DNA of 64,000 bases from contig NC_092678.1 in the NCBI RefSeq assembly GCF_964355755.1, positions 10,824,922 to 10,888,921 of the forward strand, written 5' to 3'. Below, in pieces: positions 50,001-62,956 of the stretch (its first letter is position 1; every line of letters begins with the position of its first letter). Under the pieces are notes generated by a model, which saw only the letters and a list, made by a program, of their open reading frames with translations, did no database searches and had not been told where the DNA came from. The DNA comes from Antedon mediterranea. Taxonomy: Eukaryota; Echinodermata; Crinoidea; Comatulida; Antedonidae. Made by a program: the position numbers and the translations under genes.

Positions 50001-53000
50001 AAGTTTTGTCGAAATGCTCAAAATGGTCTAAAACGTTTTTAAAACGATATTAAGCTATTTTGTGCTCTTTGATGTTTTTGTGTAACCAAGTTTTTTCGAA
50101 AATCACGAAATGGTCTAAAACGTCTTCAAATGCGATTTGAAGCTTTTCTAAGCACTTTGGTGTTTTTATGTTAACAAGTTTTTTCGCAAATCACAAAATG
50201 GTCTAAAACGTCTCCAAATGCGATTTGAAGATATTCTGAGCACATTGGTGTTTTTATGTTAAAAAGTTTTGTCGAAATGCTCAAAATGGTCTAAAACGTT
50301 TTTAAAACGATATTAAGCTATTTTGTCCTCTTTGATGTTTTTATGTAACCAAGTTTCATCGAAATGAACAAAATGGTCTAAAACGTCTCCAAATGCGATT
50401 TGAAGCTTTTCCAAGCACTTTGCTGTTTTTATGTTAACAAGTTTTTTCGAAAATCACAAAATGGTCTAAAACGTCTCAAAATGCAATTTGAAGGTATTCT
50501 GAGCACTTTGGTGTTTTTGTGTGAAAAGTTTTAACGAAATGCTCAAAATGGTCTAAAACGGTTTCTAATGTGATTTTAAGCACTTTGATGTTTTTGTATA
50601 ACCAAGTTTCATCGAAATGCACAAAATGGTCTAAAACGTCTCCAAATGCGATTTTAAGCTTTTCTAAGCACTTTGGTGTTTTTATGTTAACAAGGTTTTT
50701 CGAAAATCACAAAATGGTCTAAAACGTCTCCAAATGCGATTTGAAGATATTCTGAGCACTTTGGTGTTTTTATGTTAACAAGTTTTTTCGAAAATCACAA
50801 AATGGTCTAAAACGTCTCAAAATACGATATTAAGCTGTTTTGTGCACTTTGATGATTTGTGTGAAAAGTTTTAACGAAATGCTCAAAATGGTCTAAAACG
50901 GTTTCTAATGTGATTTTAAGCACTTTGATGTTTTTATGTAGCCAAGTTTTTTCGAAAATCACAAAATGGTCAAAAACGTCTCCAAATGCGATTTGAAGCT
51001 TTTCTAAGCACTTTGGTTTTTTTATGTTAACAAGTTTTTTCGAAAATCACAAAATGGTCTAAAACGTCTTCAAATGCGATTTGAAGATATTCTGAGCACT
51101 TTGGTGTTTTTCTGTTAAAAAGTATTTTCGAAAATCACAAAATGGTCTAAAACGTCTCCAAATGCGATTTGAAGCTATTCTGTACACTTTGATGTTTTGT
51201 GTGAAAAAGTTTTGTCAAAATGCTCAAAATGGTCTAAAACGTTTTTAAAACGATATTAAGCTATTTTGTGCTCTTTGATGTGTTTGTATAACCAAGTTTT
51301 TTCGAAAATCACAAAATGGTCTAAAACGTCTCCAAATGCGATTTGAAGCTTTTCCAAGCACTTTGCTGTTTTTATGTGAACAATTTTTTTCGAAAATCAT
51401 AAAATGGTCTAAAACGTCTCCAAATGCGATTTGAAGCTATTCTGTACACTTTGATGTTTTGTGTGAAAAGTTTTGTCGAAATGCTCAAAATGGTCTAAAA
51501 CGTTTTTAAAACGATATTAAGCTATTTTGTGCTCTTTGATGTTTTTGTGTAACCAAGTTTCATCGAAATGAACAAAATGGTCTAAAACGTCTCCAAATGC
51601 GATTTGAAGCTTTTCTAAGCACTTTGGTGTTTTTATGTTAACAAGTTTTTTCGAAAATCACAAAATGGTCTAAAACGTCTCCAAATGCGATTTGAAGCTT
51701 TTCTAAGCACTTTGGTGTTTTTATGTTAACAAGTTTTTTCGAAAATCACAAAATGGTCTAAAACGTCTCAAAATGCGATTTGAAGGTATTCTGAGCACTT
51801 TGGTGTTTTTGTGTGAAAAGTTTTAACGAAATGCTCAAAATGGTCTAAAACGGTTTCTAATGTGATTTTAACCACTTTGATGTTTTTGTGTAACCAAGTT
51901 CTTTTCGAAAATCACAAAATGGTCTAAAACGTCTCCAAATGCGATTTGAAGCTCTTCTGTACACTTTGATGTTTTGTGTGAAAAAGTTTTGTCGAAATGC
52001 TCAAAATGGTCTAAAACGTTTTTAAATACGATATTAAGCTGTTTTGTGCACTTTGATGATTTGTGTGAAAAGTTTTAACGAAATGCTCAAAATAGTCTAT
52101 AACGGTTTCTAATGTGATTTTAAGCACTTTGATGTTTTTGTGTAATCAAGTTTTTTTGGAAATCACAAAATGGTCTAAAACGTCTCCAAATGCGATTTGA
52201 AGCTTTTCTAAGCACTTTGGTGTTTTTATGTTAACAAGTTTTTTCGAAAATCACAAAATGGTCTAAAACGTCTCAAAATGCGATTTGAAGGTATTCTGAG
52301 CACTTTGGTGTTTTTGTGTGAAAAGTTTTAACGAAATGCTCAAAATGGTCTAAAACGGTTTCTAATGTGATTTTAACCACTTTGATGTTTTTGTGTAACC
52401 AAGTTTTTTCGAAAATCACAAAATGGTCTAAAACGTCTCCAAATGCGATTTGAAGCTATTCTGTACACTTTGATGTTTTGTGTGAAAAAAGTTTTGTCGA
52501 AATGCTCAAAATGGTCTAAAACGTTTTTAAAACGATATTAAGCTATTTTATGCTCTTTGATGTTTTTGTGTAACCAAGTTTTTTCGAAAATCACAAAATT
52601 GTCTAAAACGTCTCCGAATGCGATTTGAAGCTCTTCTGTACACTTTGATGTTTTGTGTGAAAAAGTTTTCTCGAAATGCTAAAAATGGTATAAAAACGTT
52701 TTCCAATACCATATTAAGCTATTTTGTGCAATTTGATGTTTTTGTGTAACCAAGTTTTTTCGAAAATCACAAAATTGTCTAAAACGTCTCCGAATGCGAT
52801 TTGAAGCTCTTCTGTACACTTTGATGTTTTGTGTGAAAAAGTTTTCTCGAAATGCTAAAAATGGTCTAAAACGTTTTCCAATACCATATTAAGCTATTTT
52901 GTGCAATTTGATGTTTTTGTGTAACAAAGTTTTTTCGAAAATCACAAAATGGTCTAAAACGTCTCCAAATGCGATTTGAAGATATTCTGAGCACTTTGGT

Positions 53001-55552
53001 GTTTTTATGTTAAAAAGTTTTTTGGAAAATCACAAAATGGTCTAAAACGACTCCAAATGCGATTTGAAGCTATCCTGTACACTTTGATGTTTTGTGTGAA
53101 AAAGTTTTGTCGAAATGCTCAAAATGATCTAAAACGTTTTTAAAACGATATTAAGCTATTTTGTGCTCTTTGATGTTTTTGTGTATCCAAGTTTTATCGA
53201 AATGAACAAAATGGTCTAAAACGTCTCCAAATGCGATTTGAAGGTATTCTGAGCACTTTGGTGTTTTTGTGTGAAAAGTTTTAACGAAATGCTCAAAATG
53301 GTCTAAAACGGTTTCTAATGTGATTTTAACCACTTTGATGTTTTTGTGTAACCAAGTTCTTTTCGAAAATCACAAAATGGTCTAAAACGTCTCCAAATGC
53401 GATTTGAAGCTTTTCTAAGCACTTTGGTGTTTTTATGTTAAAAAGTTTTTTCGAAAATCACAAAATGGTCTAAAACATCTCCAAATGCGATTTGAAGCTC
53501 TTCTGTACACTTTGATGTTTTGTGTGAAAAAGTTTTGTCGAAATTCTCAAAATGGTCTAAAACGTTTTTAAATACGATATTAAGCTGTTTTGTGCACTTT
53601 GATGATTTGTGTGAAAAGTTTTAACGAAATGTTCAAAATAGTCTAAAACGGTTTCTAATGTGATTTTAAGCACTTTGATGTTTTTGTGTAACCAAGTTTT
53701 TTCGGAAATCACAAAATGGTCTAAAACGTCTCAAAATGCGATTTGAAGCTTTTCTAAGCACTTTGGTGTTTTTATGTTAACAAGTTTTTTCGAAAATCAC
53801 AAAATGGTCTAAAACGTCTCAAAATGCGATTGAAGGTATTCTGAGCACTTTGGTGTTTTTGTGTGAAAAGTTTTAACGAAATGCTCAAAATGGTCTAAAA
53901 CGGTTCTAATGTGATTTTAAGCACTTTGATGTTTTTGTATAACCAAGTTTCATCGAAATGCTCAAAATGATGTAAAACGTTTTTAAAACGATATTAAGCT
54001 ATTTTGTGCTCTTTGATGTTTTTGTGTAACCAAGTTTTTTCGAAAATCACAAAATGGTCTAAAACGTCTCCAAATGCGATTTGAAGCTTTTCTAAGCACT
54101 TTGGTGTTTTTATGTTAACAAGTTGTTTCGAAAATCACAAAATGGTCTAAAACGTCTCAAAATGCGATTTGAAGGTATTCTGAGCACTTTGGTGTTTTTG
54201 TGTGAAAAGTTTTAACGAAATGCTCAAAATGGTCTAAAACGGTTTCTAATGTGATTTTAACCACTTTGATGTTTTTGTGTAACCAAGTTTTTTCGAAAAT
54301 CACAAAATGGTCTAAAACGTCTCCAAATGCGATTTGAAGCTTTTCTAAGCACTTTGGTGTTTTTATGTTAACAAGTTTTTTCGAAAATCACAAAATGGTC
54401 TAAAACGTCTCAAATAGCGATTTGAAGCTATTCTGTACACTTTGATGTTTTGTGTGAAAAAAGTTTTGTCGAAATGCTCAAAATGGTCTAAAACGTTTTT
54501 AAAACGATATTAAGCTATTTTGTGCTCTTTGATGTTTTTGTGTAACCAAGTTTTATCGAAATGAACAAAATGGTCTAAAACGTCTCCAAATGCGATTTGA
54601 AGCTTTTCCAAGCACTTTGCTGTTTTTATGTTAACAAGTTTTTTCGAAAATCACAAAATGGTCTAAAACATCTCCAAATGCGATTTGAAGATATTCTGAG
54701 CACTTTGGTGTTTTTATGTTAAAAAGTTTTTTCGAAAATCACAAAATGGTCTAAAACGTCTCCAAATGCGATTTGAAGCTCTTCTGTACACTTTGATGTT
54801 TTGTGTGAAAAAGTTTTGTCAAAATGCTCAAAATGGTCTAAAACGTTTTTAAAACGATATTAAGCTATTTTGTGCTCTTTGATGTTTTTGTATAACCAAG
54901 TTTTTTCGAAAATCACAAAATGGTCTAAAACGTCTCCAAATGCGATTTGAAGATATTCTGAGCACTTTGGTGTTTTTATGTTAAAAAGTTTTTTCGAAAA
55001 TCACAAAATGGTCTAAAACGTCTCCAAATGCGATTTGAAGATATTCTGAGCACTTTGGTGTTTTTATGTTAAAAAGTTTTTTCGAAAATCACAAAATGGT
55101 CTAAAACGTCTCCAAATGCGATTTGAAGCTATTCTATACACTTTGATGTTTTGTGTTAAAAAGTTTTGTCGAAATGCTCAAAATGGTTTAAAACGTTTTT
55201 AAAACGATATTAAGCTATTTTGTGCTCTTTGATGTTTTTGTGTAACCAAGTTTCATCGAAATGAACAAAATGGTCTAAAACGTCTCCAAATGCGATTTGA
55301 AGCTTTTCCAAGCACTTTGCTGTTTTTATGTTAACAAGTTTTTTCGAAAATCACAAAATTGTCTAAAACGTCTCAAAATGCGATTTGAAGGTATTCTGAG
55401 CACTTTGGTGTTTTTGTGTGAAAAGTTTTAACGAAAAGCTCAAAATGGTCTAAAACGGTTCTAATGTGATTTTAAGCACTTTGATGTTTTTGTACAACCA
55501 AGTTTCATCGAAATGCTCAAAATGGTCTAAAACGTTTTTAAAACGATATTAA
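47049..55552 (+). repeat. 10.1-10.3-kb tandem segmental duplication, unit 2 (incomplete)
   Basis: It follows unit 1 to about 55552. Rare shared forms include gaatgcgatttg (cgtctccgaatgcg), ggtataaaaacg, aaaacgactcc, gctatcctg, gtgtatccaag, gcgattgaagg and caaatagcgattt. Differences are few: a one-base deletion in gtgaaaaaatttt (about 47599), gtgaacaagtttctcg (49677), ttttgtgtg against ttttgagtg (42343 in unit 1), gttttatcg against gtttcatcg, and aaattctc (53542). Confidence 0.88.
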
Positions 55553-56157
55553 GCTATTTTTTGCTCTTTGATGTTTTTGTGTAACCAAGTTTTATCGAAA
55601 TGAACAAAATGGTCTAAAACGTCTCCAAATGCGATTTGAAGCTTTTCCAAGCACTTTGCTGTTTTTATGTTAACAAGTTTTTTCGAAAATCACAAAATGG
55701 TCTAAAACGTCTCAAAATGCGATTTGAAGGTATTCTGAGCACTTTGGTGTTTTTGTGTGAAAAGTTTTAACGAAATGCTCAAAATTATCTAAAACGGTTT
55801 CTAATGTGATTTTAAGCACTTTGATGTTTTTGTAAAACCAAGTTTCATCGAAATGAACAAAATGGTCTAAAATGTCTCCAAATGCGATTTGAAGCTTTTC
55901 CAAGCACTTTGCTGTTTTTATGTTAACAAGCTTTTTCGAAAATCACAAAATGGTCTAAAACGTCTCCAAATGCGATTTGAAGATATTCTGAGCACTTTGG
56001 TGTTTTTATGTTAAAAAGTTTTTTCGAAAATCACAAAATGGTCTAAAACGTCTCCAAATGCGATTTGAAGATATTCTAAGCACTTTGGTGTTTTTATGTT
56101 AACAAGTTTTTTCGAAAATCACAAAATGGTCTAAAACGTCTCCAAATGCGATTTGAA
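55553..56157 (+). repeat. Segment copied from or shared with about 21.57-22.1 kb
   Basis: The rare gctattttttgctc starts here at 55553, as at 21571 (offset 33,982), followed by gttttatcg, gaac, C with aaaatt, D, aatgtctcc and aagctttttcg in the same order. The D monomer has gtaaaaccaag, unlike the 21-kb copy, so it is not a simple copy. An A/B hybrid monomer, gatattctaagcac with ttaacaag, occupies 56070-56157. Confidence 0.75.
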
Positions 56158-57622
56158 GATATTCTGAGCACTTTGGTGTTTTTCTGTTAAAAAGTATTTT
56201 CGAAAATCACAAAATGGTCTAAAACGTCTCCAAATGCAATTTGAAGCTATTCTGTACACTTTGATGTTTTGTGTGAAAAAGTTTTGTCAAAATGCTCAAA
56301 ATGGTCTAAAACGTTTTTAAAACGATATTAAGCTATTTTGTGCTCTTTGATGTTTTTGTATAACCAAGTTTTTTCGAAAATCACAAAATGGTCTAAAACG
56401 TCTCCAAATGCGATTTGAAGCTTTTCTAAACACTTTGGTGTTTTTATGTTAACAAGTTTTTTCGAAAATCACAAAATGGTCTAAAACGTCTCCAAATCCG
56501 ATTTGAAGCTATTCTGTACACTTTGATGTTTTGTGTGAAAAAGTTTTGTCGAAATGCTCAAAATGGTCTAAAACGTTTTTAAAACGATATTAAGCTATTT
56601 TGTGCTCTTTGATGTTTTTGTGTAACCAAGTTTCATCGATATGAACAAAATGGTCTAAAACGTCTCAAAATGCGATTTGAAGGTATTCTGAGCACTTTGG
56701 TGTTTTTGGGTGAAAAGTTTTAACGAAATGCTCAAAATGGTCTAAAACGGTTTCTAATGTGATTTTAAGCACTTTGAAGTATTTGTAAAAACAAGTTTCA
56801 TCGAAATGCACAAAATAGTCTAAAACGTCTCCAAATGCGATTTGAAGCTTTTCTAAGCACTTTGGTGTTTTTATGTTAACAAGTTTTTTCGAAAATCACA
56901 AAATGGTCTAAAACGTCTCCAAATGCGATTTGAAGCTCTTCTGTACACTTTGATGTTTTGTGTGAAAAAGTTTAGTCGAAATGCTCAAAATGGTCTAAAA
57001 CGTTTTTAAAACGATATTAAGCTATTTTGTGCTCTTTGATGTTTTTGTGTAACCAAGTTTCATCGAAATGAACAAAATGGTCTAAAACGTCTCCAAATGC
57101 GATTTGAAGCTTTTCTAAGCACTTTGGTGTTTTTATGTTAACAAGTTTTTTCGAAAATCACAAAATGGTCTAAAACGTCTCCAAATGCGATTTGAAGATA
57201 TTCTGAGCACTTTGCTGTTTTTATGTTAACAAGTTTTTTCGAAAATCACAAAATGGTCTAAAACGTCTCAAAATGCTATTTGAAGGTATTCTGAGCACTT
57301 TGGTGTTTTTGTGTGAAAAGTTTTAACGAAATGCTCAAAATGGTCTAAAACGGTTCTAATGTGATTTTAAACACTTTGATGTTTTGTGTGAAAAAGTTTT
57401 GTCAAAATGCTCAAAATGGTCTAAAACGTTTTTAAAACGATATTAAGCTATTTTGTGCTCTTTGATGTTTTTGTATAACCAAGTTTTTTCGAAAATCACA
57501 AAATGGTCTAAAACGTCTCCAAATGCGATTTGAAGATATTCTGAGCACTTTGGTGTTTTTATGTTAAAAAGTTTTTTCGAAAATCATAAAATGGTCTAAA
57601 ACGTCTCCAAATGCGATTTGAA
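56158..57622 (+). repeat. 1,465-bp tandem duplication, copy 1
   Basis: It begins at the A monomer with ctgttaaaaagtattttcg; the same monomer starts copy 2 at 57623. The gggtg marker is at 56708 and 58173. Copy 1 lacks one A monomer (the aagtattttcg form) before gctcttctgtac at about 56.93 kb. It ends with cataaaatgg (about 57586), a private change. Confidence 0.87.
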
Positions 57623-58399
57623 GATATTCTGAGCACTTTGGTGTTTTTCTGTTAAAAAGTATTTTCGAAAATCACAAAATGGTCTAAAACGTCTCCAAAT
57701 GCAATTTGAAGCTATTCTGTACACTTTGATGTTTTGTGTGAAAAAGTTTTGTCAAAATGCTCAAAATGGTCTAAAACGTTTTTAAAACGATATTAAGCTA
57801 TTTTGTGCTCTTTGATGTTTTTGTATAACCAAGTTTTTTCGAAAATCACAAAATGGTCTAAAACGTCTCCAAATGCGATTTGAAGCTTTTCTAAACACTT
57901 TGGTGTTTTTATGTTAACAAGTTTTTTCGAAAATCACAAAATGGTCTAAAACGTCTCCAAATCCGATTTGAAGCTATTCTGTACACTTTGATGTTTTGTG
58001 TGAAAAAGTTTTGTCGAAATGCTCAAAATGGTCTAAAACGTTTTTAAAACGATATTAAGCTATTTTGTGCTCTTTGATGTTTTTGTGTAACCAAGTTTCA
58101 TCGATATGAACAAAATGGTCTAAAACGTCTCAAAATGCGATTTGAAGGTATTCTGAGCACTTTGGTGTTTTTGGGTGAAAAGTTTTAACGAAATGCTCAA
58201 AATGGTCTAAAACGGTTTCTAATGTGATTTTAAGCACTTTGAAGTATTTGTAAAAACAAGTTTCATCGAAATGCACAAAATAGTCTAAAACGTCTCCAAA
58301 TGCGATTTGAAGCTTTTCTAAGCACTTTGGTGTTTTTATGTTAACAAGTTTTTTCGAAAATCACAAAATGGTCTAAAACGTCTCCAAATGCGATTTGAA
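57623..58399 (+). repeat. 1,465-bp tandem duplication, copy 2
   Basis: It repeats copy 1 from the ctgttaaaaag monomer through gcaatttgaag, aaatccgattt, catcgatatgaac, gggtg, gaagtatttg and aaaatagtc. It then runs into the local 350-bp duplication, so the right end of the original unit has been rearranged. Confidence 0.84.
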
Positions 58400-58749
58400 G
58401 ATATTCTGAGCACTTTGGTGTTTTTATGTTAAAAAGTATTTTCGAAAATCACAAAATGGTCTAAAACGTCTCCAAATGCGATTTGAAGCTCTTCTGTACA
58501 CTTTGATGTTTTGTGTGAAAAAGTTTAGTCGAAATGCTCAAAATGGTCTAAAACGTTTTTAAAACGATATTAAGCTATTTTGTGCTCTTTGATGTTTTTG
58601 TGTAACCAAGTTTCATCGAAATGAACAAAATGGTCTAAAACGTCTCCAAATGCGATTTGAAGCTTTTCTAAGCACTTTGGTGTTTTTATGTTAACAAGTT
58701 TTTTCGAAAATCACAAAATGGTCTAAAACGTCTCCAAATGCGATTTGAA
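58400..58749 (+). repeat. 350-bp A-E-F-B local duplication, copy 1
   Basis: Lengths 88+86+88+88 give 350 bp. Rare forms aagtattttcg and gctcttctg with gtttagtcg occur at 58524 and again at 58874, exactly 350 bp apart. The parallel region at 45.94-46.36 kb has only one copy of this unit. Confidence 0.88.
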
Positions 58750-59011
58750 GATATTCTGAGCACTTTGGTGTTTTTATGTTAAAAAGTATTTTCGAAAATC
58801 ACAAAATGGTCTAAAACGTCTCCAAATGCGATTTGAAGCTCTTCTGTACACTTTGATGTTTTGTGTGAAAAAGTTTAGTCGAAATGCTCAAAATGGTCTA
58901 AAACGTTTTTAAAACGATATTAAGCTATTTTGTGCTCTTTGATGTTTTTGTGTAACCAAGTTTCATCGAAAATCACAAAATGGTCTAAAACGTCTCCAAA
59001 TGCGATTTGAA
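58750..59011 (+). repeat. 350-bp local duplication, copy 2 (truncated) ending in a fused monomer
   Basis: A and E repeat, then the F monomer changes character inside catcgaaaatcac (58964): its left part is the catcg form and its right part is the ttttcgaaaatcac form. The same fusion point is at 46312, so the fused monomer is older than the 350-bp duplication. The next monomer is A, with a private gatattcagag (59012). Confidence 0.85.
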
Positions 59012-60984
59012 GATATTCAGAGCACTTTGGTGTTTTTATGTTAACAAGTTTTTTCGAAAATCACAAAATGGTCTAAAACGTCTCCAAATGCGATTTGAAG
59101 ATATTCTGAGCACTTTGGTGTTTTTATGTTAAAAAGTTTTTTCGAAAATCACAAAATGGTCTAAAACGTCTCCAAATGCGATTTGAAGCTATTCTATACA
59201 CTTTGATGTTTTGTGTTAAAAAGTTTTGTCGAAATGCTCAAAATGGTTTAAAACGTTTTTAAAACGATATTAAGCTATTTTGTGCTCTTTGATGTTTTTG
59301 TGTAACCAAGTTTCATCGAAATGAACAAAATGGTCTAAAACGTCTCCAAATGCGATTTGAAGCTTTTCCAAGCACTTTGCTGTTTTTATGTTAACAAGTT
59401 TTTTCGAAAATCACAAAATTGTCTAAAACGTCTCAAAATGCGATTTGAAGGTATTCTGAGCACTTTGGTGTTTTTGTGTGAAAAGTTTTAACGAAAAGCT
59501 CAAAATGGTCTAAAACGGTTCTAATGTGATTTTAAGCACTTTGATGTTTTTGTACAACCAAGTTTCATCGAAATGCTCAAAATGGTCTAAAACGTTTTTA
59601 AAACGATATTAAGCTATTTTGTGCTCTTTGATGTTTTTGTGTAACCAAGTTTTTTCGAAAATCACAAAATGGTCTAAAACGTCTCCAAATGCGATTTGAA
59701 GCTTTTCTAAGCACTTTGGTGTTTTTATGTTAACAAGTTTTTTCGAAAATCACAAAATGGTCTAAAACGTCTCAAAATGCGATTTGAAGGTATTCTGAGC
59801 ACTTTGGTGTTTTTGTGTGAAAAGTTTTAACGAAATGCTCAAAATGGTCTAAAACGGTTTCTAATGTGATTTTAACCACTTTGATGTTTTTGTGTAACCA
59901 AGTTCTTTTCGAAAATCACAAAATGGTCTAAAACGTCTCCAAATGCGATTTGAAGCTTTTCTAAGCACTTTGGTGTTTTTATGTTAACAAGTTTTTTCGA
60001 AAATCACAAAATGGTCTAAAACGTCTCAAAATGCGATTTGAAGGTATTCTGAGCACTTTGGTGTTTTTGTGTGAAAAGTTTTAACGAAATGCTCAAAATG
60101 GTCTAAAACGGTTTCTAATGTGATTTTAACAACTTTGATGTTTTTGTGTAACCAAGTTTTTTCGAAAATCACAAAATGGTCTAAAACGTCTCCAAATGCG
60201 ATTTGAAGCTTTTCTAAGCACTTTGGTGTTTTTATGTTAACAAGTTTTTTCGAAAATCACAAAATGGTCTAAAACGTCTCCAAATGCAATTTGAAGATAT
60301 TCTGAGCACTTTGGTGTTTTTCTGTTAAAAAGTATTTTCGAAAATCACAAAATGGTCTAAAACGTCTCCAAATGCAATTTGAAGCTATTCTGTACACTTT
60401 GATGTTTTGTGTGAAAAAGTTTTGTCAAAATGCTCAAAATGGTCTAAAACGTTTTTAAAACGATATTAAGCTATTTTGTGCTCTTTGATGTTTTTGTATA
60501 ACCAAGTTTTTTCGAAAATCACAAAATGGTCTAAAACGTCTCCAAATGCGATTTGAAGCTTTTCTAAACACTTTGGTGTTTTTATGTTAACAAGTTTTTT
60601 CGAAAGTCACAAAATGGTCTAAAACGTCTCCAAATCCGATTTGAAGCTATTCTGTACACTTTGATGTTTTGTGTGAAAAAGTTTTGTCGAAATGCTCAAA
60701 ATGGTCTAAAACGTTTTTAAAACGATATTAAGCTATTTTGTGCTCTTTGATGTTTTTGTGTAACCAAGTTTCATCGATATGAACAAAATGGTCTAAAACG
60801 TCTCAAAATGCGATTTGAAGGTATTCTGAGCACTTTGGTGTTTTTGGGTGAAAAGTTTTAACGAAATGCTCAAAATGGTCTAAAACGGTTTCTAATGTGA
60901 TTTTAAGCACTTTGAAGTATTTGTAAAAACAAGTTTCATCGAAATGCACAAAATAGTCTAAAACGTCTCCAAATGCGATTTGAA
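59012..60984 (+). repeat. Segment matching 46.36-47.0 kb, then 31.4-32.7 kb
   Basis: The left part follows 46360-47008 (offset 12,652). From about 60.1 kb it follows the 5.8-kb unit at offset 28,270, sharing ttttaacaactttg (31856 and 60126), which is otherwise ttttaaccacttt. It carries one additional C-D-B set with accaagttcttttcg compared with 31.8 kb. Private changes are gcaatttgaagatattc (60287) and cgaaagtcac (60601). The seventh gggtg is at 60846. Confidence 0.82.
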
Positions 60985-62956
60985 GCTTTTCTAAGCACTT
61001 TGGTGTTTTTATGTTAACAAGTTTTTTCGAAAATCACAAAATGGTCTAAAACGTCTCCAAATGCGATTTGAAGATATTCTGAGCACTTTGGTGTTTTTAT
61101 GTTAAAAAGTATTTTCGAAAATCACAAAATGGTCTAAAACGTCTCCAAATGCGATTTGAAGCTCTTCTGTACACTTTGATGTTTTGTGTGAAAAAGTTTA
61201 GTCGAAATGCTCAAAATGGTCTAAAACGTTTTTAAAACGATATTAAGCTATTTTGTGCTCTTTGATGTTTTTGTGTAACCAAGTTTCATCGAAATGAACA
61301 AAATGGTCTAAAACGTCTCCAAATGCGATTTGAAGCTTTTCTAAGCACTTTGGTGTTTTTATGTTAACAAGTTTTTTCGAAAATCACAAAATGGTCTAAA
61401 ACGTCTCCAAATGCGATTTGAAGATATTCTGAGCACTTTGCTGTTTTTATGTTAACAAGTTTTTTCGAAAATCACAAAATGGTCTAAAACGTCTCAAAAT
61501 GCTATTTGAAGGTATTCTGAGCACTTTGGTGTTTTTGTGTGAAAAGTTTTAACGAAATGCTCAAAATGGTCTAAAACGGTTCTAATGTGATTTTAAACAC
61601 TTTGATGTTTTGTGTGAAAAAGTTTTGTCAAAATGCTCAAAATGGTCTAAAACGTTTTTAAAACGATATTAAGCTATTTTGTGCTCTTTGATGTTTTTGT
61701 ATAACCAAGTTTTTTCGAAAATCACAAAATGGTCTAAAACGTCTCCAAATGCGATTTGAAGATATTCTGAGCACTTTGGTGTTTTTATGTTAAAAAGTTT
61801 TTTCGAAAATCACAAAATGGTCTAAAACGTCTCCAAATGCGATTTGAAGATATTCTGAGCACTTTGGTGTTTTTATGTTAAAAAGTTTTTTCGAAAATCA
61901 CAAAATGGTCTAAAACGTCTCCAAATGCGATTTGAAGCTATTCTATACACTTTGATGTTTTGTGTTAAAAAGTTTTGTGGAAATGCTCAAAATGGTTTAA
62001 AACGTTTTTAAAACGATATTAAGCTATTTTGTGCTCTTTGATGTTTTTGTGTAACCAAGTTTCATCGAAATGAACAAAATGGTCTAAAACGTCTCCAAAT
62101 GCGATTTGAAGCTTTTCCAAGCACTTTGCTGTTTTTATGTTAACAAGTTTTTTCGAAAATCACAAAATTGTCTAAAACGTCTCAAAATGCGATTTGAAGG
62201 TATTCTGAGCACTTTGGTGTTTTTGTGTGAAAAGTTTTAACGAAAAGCTCAAAATGGTCTAAAACGGTTCTAATGTGATTTTAAGCACTTTGATGTTTTT
62301 GTACAACCAAGTTTCATCGAAATGCTCAAAATGGTCTAAAACGTTTTTAAAACGATATTAAGCTATTTTGTGCTCTTTGATGTTTTTGTGTAACCAAGTT
62401 TTTTCGAAAATCACAAAATGGTCTAAAACGTCTCCAAATGCGATTTGAAGCTTTTCTAAGCACTTTGGTGTTTTTATGTTAACAAGTTTTTTCGAAAATC
62501 ACAAAATGGTCTAAAACGTCTCAAAATGCGATTTGAAGGTATTCTGAGCACTTTGGTGTTTTTGTGTGAAAAGTTTTAACGAAATGCTCAAAATGGTCTA
62601 AAACGGTTTCTAATGTGATTTTAACCACTTTGATGTTTTTGTGTAACCAAGTTCTTTTCGAAAATCACAAAATGGTATAAAACGTCTCCAAATGCGATTT
62701 GAAGCTTTTCTAAGCACTTTGGTGTTTTTATGTTAACAAGTTTTTTCGAAAATCACAAAATGGTCTAAAACGTCTCAAAATGCGATTTGAAGGTATTCTG
62801 AGCACTTTGGTGTTTTTGTGTGAAAAGTTTTAACGAAATGCTCAAAATGGTCTAAAACGGTTTCTAATGTGATTTTAACCACTTTGATGTTTTTGTGTAA
62901 CCAAGTTTTTTCGAAATTCACAAAATGGTCTAAAACGTCTCCAAATGCGATTTGAA
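60985..62956 (+). repeat. 1,972-bp tandem duplication, copy 1
   Basis: The B monomer at 60985 recurs at 62957, and the A with aagtattttcg at 61073 recurs at 63045, both 1,972 bp apart. A change found nowhere else, gttttgtggaaatgc in place of gttttgtcgaaatgc, is at 61973 and 63945. Left neighbours differ (D with aaaatagtc against D with gaaattcac), so the crossover was within or next to the B monomer. Confidence 0.9.

Noticed and set aside
36745-55552. Long duplications as assembly artefacts
   Set aside because: Copies carry distinct private substitutions and indels, as expected for real duplicates; still, only long reads can exclude local errors.
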